Source: Rhynchopus euleeides (Eukaryota > Euglenozoa > Diplonemea > Diplonemida > Diplonemidae). Taken from it: a stretch of 64,000 bases of DNA. This document shows, piece after piece, positions 43,938-54,742 of this stretch. A program made the position numbers and the translations under genes. Below the pieces are notes generated by a model. That model had not been told where the DNA came from. It did no database searches and was given only the letters and a program-made list of their open reading frames with translations. Numbering within the stretch: position 1 is the first letter of the stretch; each line of letters starts with the position of its first letter. The stretch covers positions 868,001 to 932,000 of the forward strand of contig OY723290.1 of NCBI GenBank assembly GCA_963210315.1, given 5' to 3'.

Positions 43938-45089
43938 TAGGGGGGGTCAAATGCCACCCTTTTACGTGGACAAACACGATTTTTCAAAAAACCGGCGCAG
44001 AGGCCCCAAAGCCCCCGTAAACCCTCCAAACCCCCCCAGATCGGTCCGGAAACCCATCGAACCCCACTTTTCCACCATTCCGGGCACCTCAGGTGCCCGA
44101 ATTGGGGTACCTAAATTTTGTGCCACCGTTTGGTACCGGACAGTGCCACTGTGTGGGAGGTTGGAAAAGAAAATGCCCCAACACACCACATCTGAGGGTT
44201 GCAATGCATGTTGCTTGCCAACCACGTCATCCGGTGGGTGTCAGGCGCTATGTAGGTGGCATTAGCCAGGTCTTCGATGAGTTCTGGCTTGTATATGTAC
44301 CTCCCTGCCACCATGCACCGGGAGGCTGCCTGTAGGTACGGAACAAGTCCAGATGGTCGTGTGATTCCTGTGCAGCAGTGCTCCACAACCGGGATGTGTT
44401 GACAACGACTGTTGCAACACGAGCTGTACATTCCGGGAACACACGAAGTGCGCTGTCGTGGTACCCATTGTGCCAGAATTGGTAGTTGCTGCGGTCTACT
44501 TTGCCTGGCCCAAGAGCACTGGTACTGAACGGTGCAATATGCGTGGCGAGGTGAATGAAACGGAAGGGCGCAAAGTCAATACAGCTCTCGGATGGCGGGT
44601 GGTGGTGCCACTAGTGTGTGACGTTCACTCGAGGATACAACGCATCACAATGAATCAGCAACCGTGGACCGAGTACAATACGCTCTCTGTGGCTGGTGTG
44701 GGGGACAAAGGCAGTGCCTGTGCCGCAGGCAGGGAGGTACATATACAAGCCAGAACACATCGAAGACCTGGCTCATGCCACCTACATAGCGCCTGACACC
44801 CACCGGATGACGTGGTTGGCAAGCAACATGCATTGCAACCCTCAGATGTGGTGTGTTGGGGCATTTTCTTTTCCAACCTCCCACACAGTGGCACTGTCCG
44901 GTACCAAACGGTGGCACAAAATGTAGGTACCCCAATTCGGGCACCTGAGGTGCCCGGAATGGTGGAAAAGTGGGGTTCGATGGGTTTCCGGACCGATCTG
45001 GGGGGGTTTGGAGGGTTTACGGGGGCTTTGGGGCCTCTGCGCCGGTTTTTTGAAAAATCGTGTTTGTCACCCCCATTTGACCCCCCCTA
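43938..45089. mobile_element. Foldback element 2 (1152 bp, inverted relative to copy 1)
   Basis: This has the same length, arms and core as the element at 15011-16162, on the opposite strand and with only a handful of differences. It starts TAGGGGGGGTCAAATG and ends in CCCCCCCTA. It lies inside a G homopolymer that continues on both sides. The near identity of the two copies implies recent movement or conversion. Confidence 0.85.
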
Positions 45090-45505
45090 GGGGGGGGGGG
45101 GGCGCCGCCAGTCACACACAAGTCAGCTCTGTGGTTCAAAGTGCCTGCCCCTCAGATGCTGGGAGTGTGCCGTGTGGCGCGCGCTTGGCCCACGCACTCA
45201 GAACACAGAAAAGAATGTGCGGATTTAAGATGGAATACTGAATTGTGATCAAAAGAGCAGGTGCCGGGGTGGTGAGGGGGGGCGGGGGGGCGGTGTCTTA
45301 ACCCAGGCAGCATCCATCGCAATCGACACTGCCTGGCCAGCTTCGGGATGCTGGAGAGCAAGAGAGAGAGAATGAGAGAGAACGTGACTTTATGACAGTG
45401 GGTTGCTTCCGTGAGGTCGGCAACGCTCCGCTATTGCGTCCGAAATCAGAGAGACTTCCTCAATTCGAGATCCTACCCAAGAGGCACCCCCAAGAGCAGG
45501 GGCGT
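45090..45505. other. Short intergenic spacer
   Basis: Sequence between the foldback element and the kinesin 3' end; no gene seen. Confidence 0.35.
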
Positions 45506-48500
45506 TTATTTGAACTGTGGCGGCAGCGTTGCAGTGCGGCGTGACTTCGCAGGGTGGGAGTAGAACATAGACCGCTTGTCCTGTGCCACAGTCGGGAGAT
45601 ACTTGCTCCCAGGGGAGAGGAAGCGCGGCCCGCCAACCATCTTCTGTAGCAGGAGGGGATGTGTGTGAGCAGGTGTGTGAGTATGTGTGTGCACAACAGA
45701 TTCATCACGGGGCATCGAAGCGTGATGCATGGGTGTAACGGAATCTCGAGATGCGTTTCACCCCCACCCCCCCAACCGCCCCGCAACACCGCCTCTCTGC
45801 AGGAGGGGCAAGCAAATCCATACCACTGTCGCCTCTTGCTTCCAAGGGCGGGGGTAGCCCCGTGGCTGGGCCGGCCTGCCCCTCTCCTCTGTGATGCGCG
45901 GCACGGCGACGCTCTTGCTGAAGAGGGTGTTCCCCATGGGGCGTGCCCTGCCTGCCCCACCCCCACCGCAGAACGGCGCTGGCTGCACCTTGGCATGGGG
46001 GCGCCTGGCGGTCTGCGGGCTGGGGCGGCTGCCGGAACGCTCCGACACGCCCTGCGGCGTGGCCTGCCTCCCACGTGACACACCCCGCTCTCCTTCGCTC
46101 AGCCCCCTGGGCGACGTGCCGTCCTCCGACTCCGGCACCGTCACACGCAGCGGGCCGAATGCCGCAAACGCCTTCGGCCTCCGCACCAGCTGCAGCCGGG
46201 AGCTCTTGCACCGCTCCTCCGCCGTCACCTCGGCGTTTCTCCCTAACACCATGAAGCCCTTGTCCTCCAGCGCACCCACCAACCTGTCGTACTGATTCTG
46301 CACATGCTGTCGGCTGGCCTTGGCATCCAAGGCGCACCGCCTCTCCTCAGCAAGCATGCCCATCATCTTGGAGTGCTCCCCCTTCAGCGCATCCATCTGC
46401 TTCGTCGTCGCGAGGGAGGGCACGATCGTGTCACACCCTGAAGACGATGTCGACAGCCCGTCCACACCCCCGTCGCAGCTCGCATCGAGGGGAGACGACG
46501 GCACGCCCCCTGATGCAGCGTGGGGTGCTGCGGGCAGGCGGGACGGCACGCCCCTCCGCAGGGCGTCATTCTCTTGCAGCAGCTCGGACACGGTGTCGTT
46601 CTTGTCGGAGAGCATCTGCGTGAGGGAGACTAGCCTCTGCTTATACCCCCAGACGTCTCTGCTGCCGTGGTCCTGCTGGAACCTCCTGGAGCTCTCCTGC
46701 AATTCCTCGATGTCATCGGTGAGCAGCTCGTTCTTCCGCTTCAACAGGCGGATCTCCACCGCCTGCGTGTCGACTGTCGACTGGAGGGTGAAGCACGCCT
46801 CGTTCTTCTTCCTCAGAGAGGCGCAGAGTTCCTGGATCTCCTGCGAGAGCTGCGACACCACCTGCCCCTGCGAAGCCTCCATCTGCTGCAGCTGCGACAG
46901 CTCGGCCCGCAGGGAGGACTGCTGGCCCAGCATGGCCGTCTGCTGCCTCCGCAGCACATTGTGCCTCGCCTGCAGATGGGTCGGCGACAGGATGATGTAC
47001 CCCGCACCCCCCACCCCACCCTCCCCCCCACGCTCCCCCAGGGAGGCGAAGGGCGCCACCGCATTCTCTTTGATCTGCAGGGAGAAGGCCGAGAGCCCCT
47101 TTGCCTTGAGGAGGCCGTTGAGCTTCTCCTCGAGTGCCTCCCGTGCGGATGGGTCTTTGCGGAGGTGGCTGAGGAGATCGAGGGACTGCTCGGAGAGGCA
47201 GTCTTTTTTGATGTCCACCGTCACATGTGTCACGCTCTTCACGGGTCTTGGGGAGGAGATGAAGGAGGATGAAGGTGTGATGAGCCCAGAGGGGGCCCTG
47301 TCCACCCCCCTGCTCTCGTCATACTGGAATCTGTCTTTCTCAAACACCACGGAAGTGTGGTAGGGCGATCGGAATATGTGCAGCGCCAACGCGATGATAT
47401 CCAGAATCTCGCCCTTCTGCCTGATGCACGACTCCTCATCCTCCGCAAGGCTGAGGCACAGCCCCACACAGCCCGCCGCCCCACTGGTGGTGCTGTCGCA
47501 CTGCACCCCCGTCTCCACACACCCCGCTTCAGAAACACCCTTCGCACACCTGGGGCACTCATAGAGGTATGGGTTCGACCCCCCCAAAGGGCTCATCACA
47601 CCTCCTTCCGACAGGGCTCCCGAGAGGATCTGCTTCTTGAGGTCGGACACCTCAGCTTTCAGCGTCTTGATGAGGGCCAGTCGTTTATCCTCCCCTCTGA
47701 AGACGTTGTTTACGATACCCTTTGCCTTTAAGGTGTAGCGGAGGGTTGAGAGCGTTTCATCCGCGTTGTCCAGGTGTGGGGAGATCGTCCCGATCATCAC
47801 GGTGCGGGAGTTCCCCCCGAGGCACTCCGAGAGGAGCCACGTCAGCTTCGACTCTCGGTATGGCGGGAGGTGTTTTGTTTTTCTCTTCGCATTCTCGAGC
47901 AGCGTATCGATAACGCGGCGCAGAGTGGCGAGGCTCAGGTTAATACTGGACATCTCGAGTGTGTTTGTAATACCGTTTGCCCCGGCAGAGGTGCTCTGCA
48001 CAGCCCCTTTGTGATGCGCGTCATGGGCCACCCCCATCGTGGAGCGGAATGACTCGGTATGCCTCAGGGGCGGCGGGGTGCAGAACGTCGACTCCTCGTC
48101 AGACTTCTGCCCGTCATTCCAGGCAGCCGCGGGATGGCTCGCCGAGCCCCCTCCCGCATTCGACGAAATCAGATTCTGCTGCGAGTGGAGCGTCGCATGC
48201 GTCAGCGGGAGGCTGTCATGCGCAGAAGCCCCTGTGGATGTGGAGGACGTGGTGGTGCCGTGCCTCTCGCTACCAGCAAGGTCGATCAAACAGATCCTGC
48301 TCAGCACGGTGGTGGACCCTCCACCGCCGGCCTGATCGGCGAGGTCATCGGGCAGCAGCTCCTGCTGCAGTATGTTGATCTGGAACACGGCGTGGCTCCG
48401 AGAGGACCTCTCGTTGTGTATCGTCGCTGCGGAGGTGCGCTCCTTGCCACCCTTCCGCAGGTATTTCAGAGCCTGTGCTGCAGAGGTGACGGGCACCATG

Positions 48501-49525
48501 GAGAGGCCCTCGACAAAAGGCCCGCTCGTCGGGTGTGTCCGAACCTTCAGATCGCGTGGGTCGTGGTTGTCCTTCGCCTTGGGGTTCAAAGCATCCGTGT
48601 TGTCCACGGCGAGGAGGTCACGCACCGTCTCCATATAGATCTCCATAAACGATATGCTGACATCCACCTTCAGGGAGGCACCTCCCCTGGTCTTGCCTTC
48701 AATGCTGCAGAAGAGATCCTCCACTACCCGCTGCATGATGCCCTTGCCTTCGTCGCACGGTGCGGCGGAGGGGGCGGATTGGGGCGACATGAGCTGCCCG
48801 TTCTGCGGCGGGGTTGCCGTGATGCTCGTGTTGCACGCAGATGCCGACCCACCGCTGTCCCGCCGCTTCAGGGATCTCATGCTGCAGCTGCGGGCAGGCG
48901 GGTGCGTTTCCTCGAGGGATCCCTTCCGCCGGGGGGTACCGGCTGCGGCTGAGCCAGTCAGATCCTTCCCAATCATGGTGTACGTCTTCCCAGAGTTGGT
49001 CTGCCCATACGCAAAGATGGAAGCGTTATACCCATTCAGGGCATGCGCAACGGTCGGCCTCCCCGCCTCCTCAAAGACAGCCGCTTGGCTCTCCGTGTCG
49101 CCAAACGCGACATCGAAGATGTATTTCTGGGTGCCGTTCCCGGCGACAACGGTGTGGGAGTCGACAACCTGAACCACGGGGAGGAGGAGGTGCTTCCTCT
49201 TGGCAGCGTCTGTCTTCTCCTTTTGGAGAAAGGGGCGCACCCTCACCATGGCACGCACCCGGGACTCCCCGGAGGATTTGTGCTTCTGCCGCATGCACAC
49301 CCCGCCGCCCTTCCCCATCTTATGCTCGAGGAGAGACGCCGACAGCAACGCCTTGCGTGCCTCCTCCCCGCCTTTCCCCCGCGGCGTCAGGCGGTGCTTG
49401 CTCATGCTCTGCGAGGTCATCTGCCGGGACAGATTCGGTGTTGTCGGCGCATCCTCCCCCTTGCCGCCTCGCCGAAAACTCGACATCGACCCTATCGCCC
49501 GCAGGGGCCGGACTGAGGTATCCAT
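45506..49525 (-). CDS. Kinesin with N-terminal motor and loop insertions (2 exons)
   Basis: Exon 1 is 45824-49525 and exon 2 is 45506-45643; they join in phase 0 with a GTATGG donor across a 180-nt intron, giving about 1279 residues. The motor begins near residue 90 (RVRAMVRVRPF). The P-loop is AYGQTNSGKT (172-181), switch I NERSSRSH (371-378) and switch II LIDLAGSER (413-421). YRESKLTWLL and GTISPHLDNADETL close the motor near 606. Two disordered Ser/Thr/Gly-rich insertions interrupt it: about 60 residues after the P-loop helix (loop 5 region) and about 100 residues between switch II and SSINLSL (loop 11). Coiled coils follow at about 880-1060. The tail is basic and low complexity. It is a plus-end type by motor position; the subfamily is not assignable by eye. 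Confidence 0.9.
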
Positions 49526-49877
49526 CCCTCACAGCGGCAGCAGTGAGCTGTGGGCTGAGCTGAGCTGTCCACACAGAGGGGAGCGGGCCTGGTGCCGGTG
49601 GGAGGCCCCCACCCGCCGTGCCACTGCCGCCGCCACAGGCGTTCCTACCAAAAACCCCCCTCAGATGGGCAATGGGTGGGGTGGGGGGAGGGGGAGGGGG
49701 GGGGGGGGGGAGGGCAGCGGGAGGCCTGGTGTGTGCGGTGGTGACAGAGTGAGCCAGAGAGAGAGAGAGAGGGAGACAACATCCCGCAGCAAACAAGTCA
49801 GGTTCGCAACACCATGTGGTGACGATTCCAAAAAAGGGGGAGGGGGATGGTGGTGGTGTGGGTCGAGAGGGGGGGGG
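49526..49877. other. Intergenic spacer with G tract
   Basis: This is upstream of the kinesin start. A G-rich tract occurs at about 49686-49711 and a short (AG)n at about 49757-49771. No gene seen. Confidence 0.4.
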
Positions 49878-50984
49878 CAGGGGTGTAAATAAGGCCGACT
49901 CCCGACTCCCGACTCGCGCCGGATTTTTTGGGATTGGGAGGGTTGCCTTGCTTCCCTTAGGGAATGTGCGGTATTAGGCACCCCATGGCCAAAATGACCC
50001 CACTGCGATCCGCACAGACTCCAAATATTCAAAAGAAAGGGTTTTTGGAACACCCGAGGAGGGGGGGTCCCGATGGGTGGGTGGGGGTGTAGGGGTCCCG
50101 CTGGGTGGGACATGGTGTGTGCCTCCCAGTCATCTTCTTCATTACCGGTCTCTGAACTGGGGTGAGTTCATTGCCAAACCACTGCTGTGAATACGGCGCC
50201 CCTTTCCCGCCCCTTTTGCCAGATCCTGGCAGCTCCCAAGAAGAGTTGTGTTCCGCCCCCATCAGGTGGTTGAGCATACCACAGCGCACACGTGCACACC
50301 CACACACACTCCACACAGATACGTCACACATGTGACGCAACTGTTGCGACACAAAACATGCCTCAGGTAGAGGCAGTAGTGTTTGACTCACAGCCAACAT
50401 AGCTCTCAGTGGGGCCGTGGATGGTGTGGATGCATCCATGCATGCATCCACGGCATCCAGGGATGCCCGAAAATGTCAAAAAATGGATTTTTGATTTGGC
50501 ATACAGGCATTCATCCACTGCAGGCAGGCCTGCATGCAGGGCTTCGGAGCTCCAGGCTGTGTGTGGATGCATCCACAAAATTTGTGGATGCATGCGCTGC
50601 ATGCACGGGAAATACTGAGAGCTATGCAGCCAAATACTGCTGCCGTGAGTGAGGTGCTCGCAGCGTGTGGGGCGCTGCGGGCGAAGTGGGGGGTTGGCTG
50701 GGACAGCCAACATGGCGCTGTGCGTCGCGTGCTTCTTCGCGGACCACCTCGCACGCGGGAAGACCCCGCAAGCGCCGAGTCAGTCCGCCCTGACCGAATG
50801 GTGGGCGACTGCTGGAGGGTCCATGGGACTCTCCACGGCAGAGGTGGCCGTACTACAGGATGCGTGCAGGATTGAGTAGGGTTTGAGACCGCCCGTCCCC
50901 CCCAGCCCCCCACCCCAGGTACCTTAGGTGACTGTAAATAACCGACTCCCGACTCCTGACCCCCAAACCTTATTTACAGCCCTG
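49878..50984. mobile_element. hAT-like element flanked by G tracts
   Basis: The left end is CAGGGGTGTAAATAAGG. The right end, read in reverse, is CAGGGCTGTAAATAAGG. CAGGG-type termini resemble hAT transposons. Both flanks are runs of G, so an 8-bp target duplication of G would fit but cannot be distinguished from the host tract. GACTCCCGACTC repeats lie just inside both ends. The interior (about 50410-50620) is dense in GGATGCATCC-type palindromes. A 76-codon plus-strand frame at 50649-50879 has no recognised domain, so the element appears non-autonomous. Confidence 0.65.
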
Positions 50985-51706
50985 GGGGGGGGGGGGGGGG
51001 GGAGCGGCAGAGGCTCCATAGTGGAGCACCTTTTTGATACACGCCACTGCGTGATTTTGCGGCCCTCGGGCCGAGGCTCTTACGAATCATGCTGCACACG
51101 CACATGTCTAGAAGCTGCAGCAAAAGCCCTGCACGGCACAGGCTGGCGGGGCACACCATGGCTGTGCCATTTCCGATGCATATCGGGCTAGTCTACTACA
51201 AAACAAACAGGGCGAAACGGACCCTGTATGAGAGGCAAAGAACATGAGTGGGTTGGGAGGGGGGGGGGATACTTCAAAAGAATACTAGTGTGTGTGGGTT
51301 GGAGAAAGGGAAACCAACGCGTAATCCCCCCCCCTCCTCCCCCCACCCCCCCCCACCCAACATCATAAGCAGGCATTGTTGTTCATCCGCTACCGCACCA
51401 TCCGCCCCCACACACACACCGTCCCCACTATCCCCTCCAGCTTCGAGCTGCAGTATCAACCAAAGCCAACGAACCGGAATGCTTGTCTCGGATGATGTTT
51501 GCGTTTTTGCGGGAGGGGAAGGGGGGGAGGGAGGGAGGAGGGGGCGGGTGGGGGGGGGGGGGAAGGGGAAGTTTTAAACGCCGGGAACTCCTGATGGTAT
51601 TCACCCTTGTTTCGTTACTTCTGGAGGGTGTGGGGGGGGGGGGGGGGGGAGGGAGGTTTTCGTCGAAACAATCACTTCGTCCGATCAGAACGGCTGACGG
51701 GTTGAA
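50985..51706. other. Intergenic, G/C tracts
   Basis: Long G homopolymers (about 50985-51002, 51549-51562 and 51634-51650) and a C-rich block near 51328-51358. No gene supported. Confidence 0.4.
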
Positions 51707-54700
51707 CTATGACTGGTGTTTACTGTTATCTATGTGAAGCTTCAGAGCATTGTTCACCACGCGCGTGCGGCGGATGTCTTCGGAGTGCATGCGGCAGAGG
51801 TGCGACCAGAAGAGGCTGAGGTAATGTGCATGGGCCGTCTCATGGTCAGAGTTGATATCACTGCGCCCCTGGGCCTCTTTGGACAGCACGACGTCCCGTT
51901 GCAGGTCTTCGAGAAGCATCTGCTGTGACACTGCGTCCTCCTCAATCCCCTCCAGGTCAGCCAGCGAATGCGACAGGATGTGGATCTGCTTGTCCTTAGA
52001 GTGCAGCTCTGCCATTGCCGCTTCGAGCTCTTTCGACAGATGGCCGCAGTCCTTCTCGAGCTCCTCTGAGTGTTCATAGCTCACACGGAACTCCTCGCGG
52101 ACTCTGTCGACTTCGCCAACCTTCTCCTGCATCTCCGAGCAGTGCGCCACCAACCCCTTCACCGTTTCCTCAAGCTCGCTGACACGGCGTTTCTCTAGCA
52201 CAATCTGCCCCTCGAGCTCTGAAGCCTTCTCACGCTCAGGATCCTGCGACGGCTGCCGCGTGGCATCGGCTGGAGGCTTATCAGCAGCAGCAGCTGCTGC
52301 TGCTGCAGTCGCCTGCGACAGGCCTTCGCACACAACGTTGTACATCGAGGTCATGCTTGTCCCGCGCACGTCCCAGACCCCGATGCTGCCGTCATCGTAT
52401 GGAGTCCACACACGGCGGATGTCAGCCTCAGCGACCTGCAGCAGATGGAAGTGGGACGAGGGTAGGGGTTGCAATGTGACATCGAGCAAGAGCAGGCACA
52501 AGAGAGGGGGTGGGAGGTGGGGGGCCGTACACCGCCACGCCAAGGAGGCGTGGTGACAGCATCACCAGTGTTCCGGTGTATGTTCTGATGATGCAAGCGT
52601 CCTGACGGGGAAAACGGACAAGGGGTTGCTTGCGAGATGCCAGCACCTCTGCAGTGTGTGGGTGGGGGAGAGGGGTGGTGGAGGGCGGGTGCAGACCTCG
52701 ATGACACCAACAGGCGGGCCACTGCGCTCGCTGCGAGGTGTTGATGCATAGCGCCCACTAGCTGATCGAAGCTGTGGTGCATGTTCAGTGACTTCGAAGG
52801 ACACAGGGTCCACCAGACGGAGTGTTCCGTCTTCTGACCACAGCCACACCTGTGAAGGGGTTGTTGAGTGGAGAATCTCGCAAGCATTGATGACGCATCG
52901 GTGACGTTGAAAGCAAGCCCACCCGCACCCCCTGACAATGGAAACGGGTGCCAGTGGCAGGCGCATAGTGGAGACTGTGACTAGGAACCGTGTAGACAAA
53001 AGTGGTGGTGTGTCTCAGCCAGGGATAACTGTCAAATGGTGTAGAATCAACCGCCGCAGCGCTCATAGGGGGAAAGAAGTGTATTCTTGATAAGAGTTTG
53101 TCATCATGAACCATTGCAGCGGACGTGGCCCTCACACATCACACTCTCTCGCATGTGCCTCCGCCAGACACACGTTCTTCAGCCAGGGATAACTGTTAGA
53201 TGTGCACTGAATCATAGGTCGTCATGGCAGAAGATAACTTCTTTGATACGGTTGGCATCATGGAGAACAGACGTCGCAGAACCATTGCAGCGGACTGCAG
53301 GAACAGACCCTCCTTGATGAGTGTGTCTGTGGGCAGGCACCCTTGCCACAGTATTTGTGTCTCAGCCAGGGATAACTGTCAAATGGTGTAGAATCAACCG
53401 CCGCAGCGCTCATAGGGGGAAAGAAGTGTATTCTTGATAAGAGTTTGTCATCATGAACCATTGCAGCCGACTGCAGGGGAATGTACCCTCCTTGATGGGT
53501 GTGTCTGTGGGCAGGCACCTTCGCCATAGTGTTAGTGTCTCAGCCAGGGATAACTGTTGAAGGCGTCGAATCATGTGTCGTCATGCGGAGCAAGAGTAAA
53601 CTTGTCCCCGTTGATGCATATTGTCATCATGAACGCTGTGTGCGAATGGACTTGCTCCATACAAAATCACTGCATTGCCTCAGCCAGGGATAACTGTCAA
53701 ATGGTGTAGAATCAACCGCCGAAGCGCTCATAGGGGGAAAGAAGTGTATTCTTGATAAGAGTTTGTCATCATGAAGCGGAGTGCACCGCATGCAGCCCGA
53801 ACTCTGCTACCCGCCACCCCAGAACCCCTCCCTGCCAGGGGACACCCCTTGGCACCACCACACACAGCACCATACCTGGCAGCCGACAAGGGTGATACTG
53901 GCAACGGGGCTCAGGAGTGAGAAGCGGTGCAGGAGACTGGAGTCCTTGAGGGATGTGATGCAGACAACACCGTCTGACGAGCAGGACCAGAGCTGCGAGG
54001 AGAAGAGAAGCGAGAGGCACGTCACTGGTGCGTCGTGCGGAGAGAACGTGAGAATGGTGCCCGACACGGTGTCGATCGATTTGATCAACGTCTGGGTCGC
54101 CACAATCACGGAAGAAGCGGATGAGGTCAGCGCGGTAATGACTGTATCCGAAGGGGGGATGACCTGCTGCGGCATGAATATGTTGTCCAGAGGCCACTCC
54201 ACCACACACCCGTCCTGGCTTGCAGAGATGAGCGACTCTGTCGACACCGCCATGAGATGCACGCCTGCCGAATGCCCCTCTGTGCTCTCATCCAGCCGCA
54301 CGAGGCCGCCCCTAGCAGAGTGCCCCGACTCCCCTGCCCCGTCACCCTGCAGCTCGACGTGGAACCGCGACACCCCACCGTCGATGTCCCCCACCCACAC
54401 CACGTCGCCCACGCCTATCAGGCTCAGCACGTCGCTCTCCAGCTCAACCCTGCCCACGGTCCGCCCGTCGTCAGCATTCTTTGCGATCAGCACACGCCCC
54501 CCTCCGAGCACCACGATGGGCACGGTGTCGCCCCCTGCAGACGACGCTCCGGAGGGAGACGGCTGCGGCGTCACCATGGGTGTCGAACCCGACGGGGTGC
54601 GCACCCTCTGGACGTAGGCGTGTATCCGGCAGCTGCACCGCACATCCAGAAGCCGCTTCGAAGGCGGCACCCGCATGATCTCCGCCACGCTCTCCCCATT

Positions 54701-54742
54701 GCCCGGCGGGCTGCCCGGGGCTCCGTGTGCCCCATGAGCCAT
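51707..54742 (-). CDS. WD40 beta-propeller/coiled-coil protein hosting snoRNAs (4 exons)
   Basis: Exons are 53876-54742, 52697-52849, 52533-52646 and 51707-52435, all phase 0, giving 620 residues. Donors are GTATGG, GTCTGC and GTGTAC; the last two are atypical here, but phase and sense are kept. Propeller-like strands recur: VLGGGRVLIAKNADDGRTVG, DVVWVGDIDGGVSRFHV, LISASQDGCVVEWPL, LWSCSSDGVVCITSL, VWLWSEDGTLRLVD and DDGSIGVWDVRG. From about residue 420 a charged coiled coil follows (ELEGQIVLEKRRVSELEETV). It is probably a scaffold protein; I recognise no named family. Intron 1 (52850-53875, 1026 nt) is far longer than any other here and contains five same-strand C/D snoRNA units. Confidence 0.8.
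53012..53112 (-). ncRNA. C/D-box snoRNA, type A (A7), intronic
   Basis: Box C ATGATGA is at 53101-53107 and box D CTGA at 53015-53018. It has intact guides and lies in intron 1 of the WD40 gene, in the sense orientation. Confidence 0.77.
53174..53268 (-). ncRNA. C/D-box snoRNA, type B (B4), intronic
   Basis: ATGATGC is at 53255-53261 and CTGA at 53179-53182, with terminal stem GTTCT/AGAAC. Confidence 0.74.
53359..53460 (-). ncRNA. C/D-box snoRNA, type A (A8), intronic
   Basis: Box C is at 53448-53454 and box D at 53362-53365, with intact guides. Confidence 0.77.
53536..53637 (-). ncRNA. C/D-box snoRNA, type C (C2), intronic
   Basis: Box C is at 53624-53630 and box D at 53540-53543. The internal half is almost identical to C1 near 35.3 kb. 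Confidence 0.75.
53678..53776 (-). ncRNA. C/D-box snoRNA, type A (A9), intronic
   Basis: Box C is at 53766-53772 and box D at 53680-53683. One change occurs next to the D' guide (GCCGAAGCG on the plus strand instead of GCCGCAGCG). It is the unit nearest the 5' splice site of the host intron. Confidence 0.75.

Noticed and set aside
43951..44265. Short frames at the ends of foldback element 2
   Set aside because: They repeat the frames of element 1 exactly because the elements are copies. There is no independent evidence of coding.
47565..47585. tRNA T-loop-like GGGTTCGACCC
   Set aside because: It lies within the kinesin coding exon and no cloverleaf can be drawn around it.
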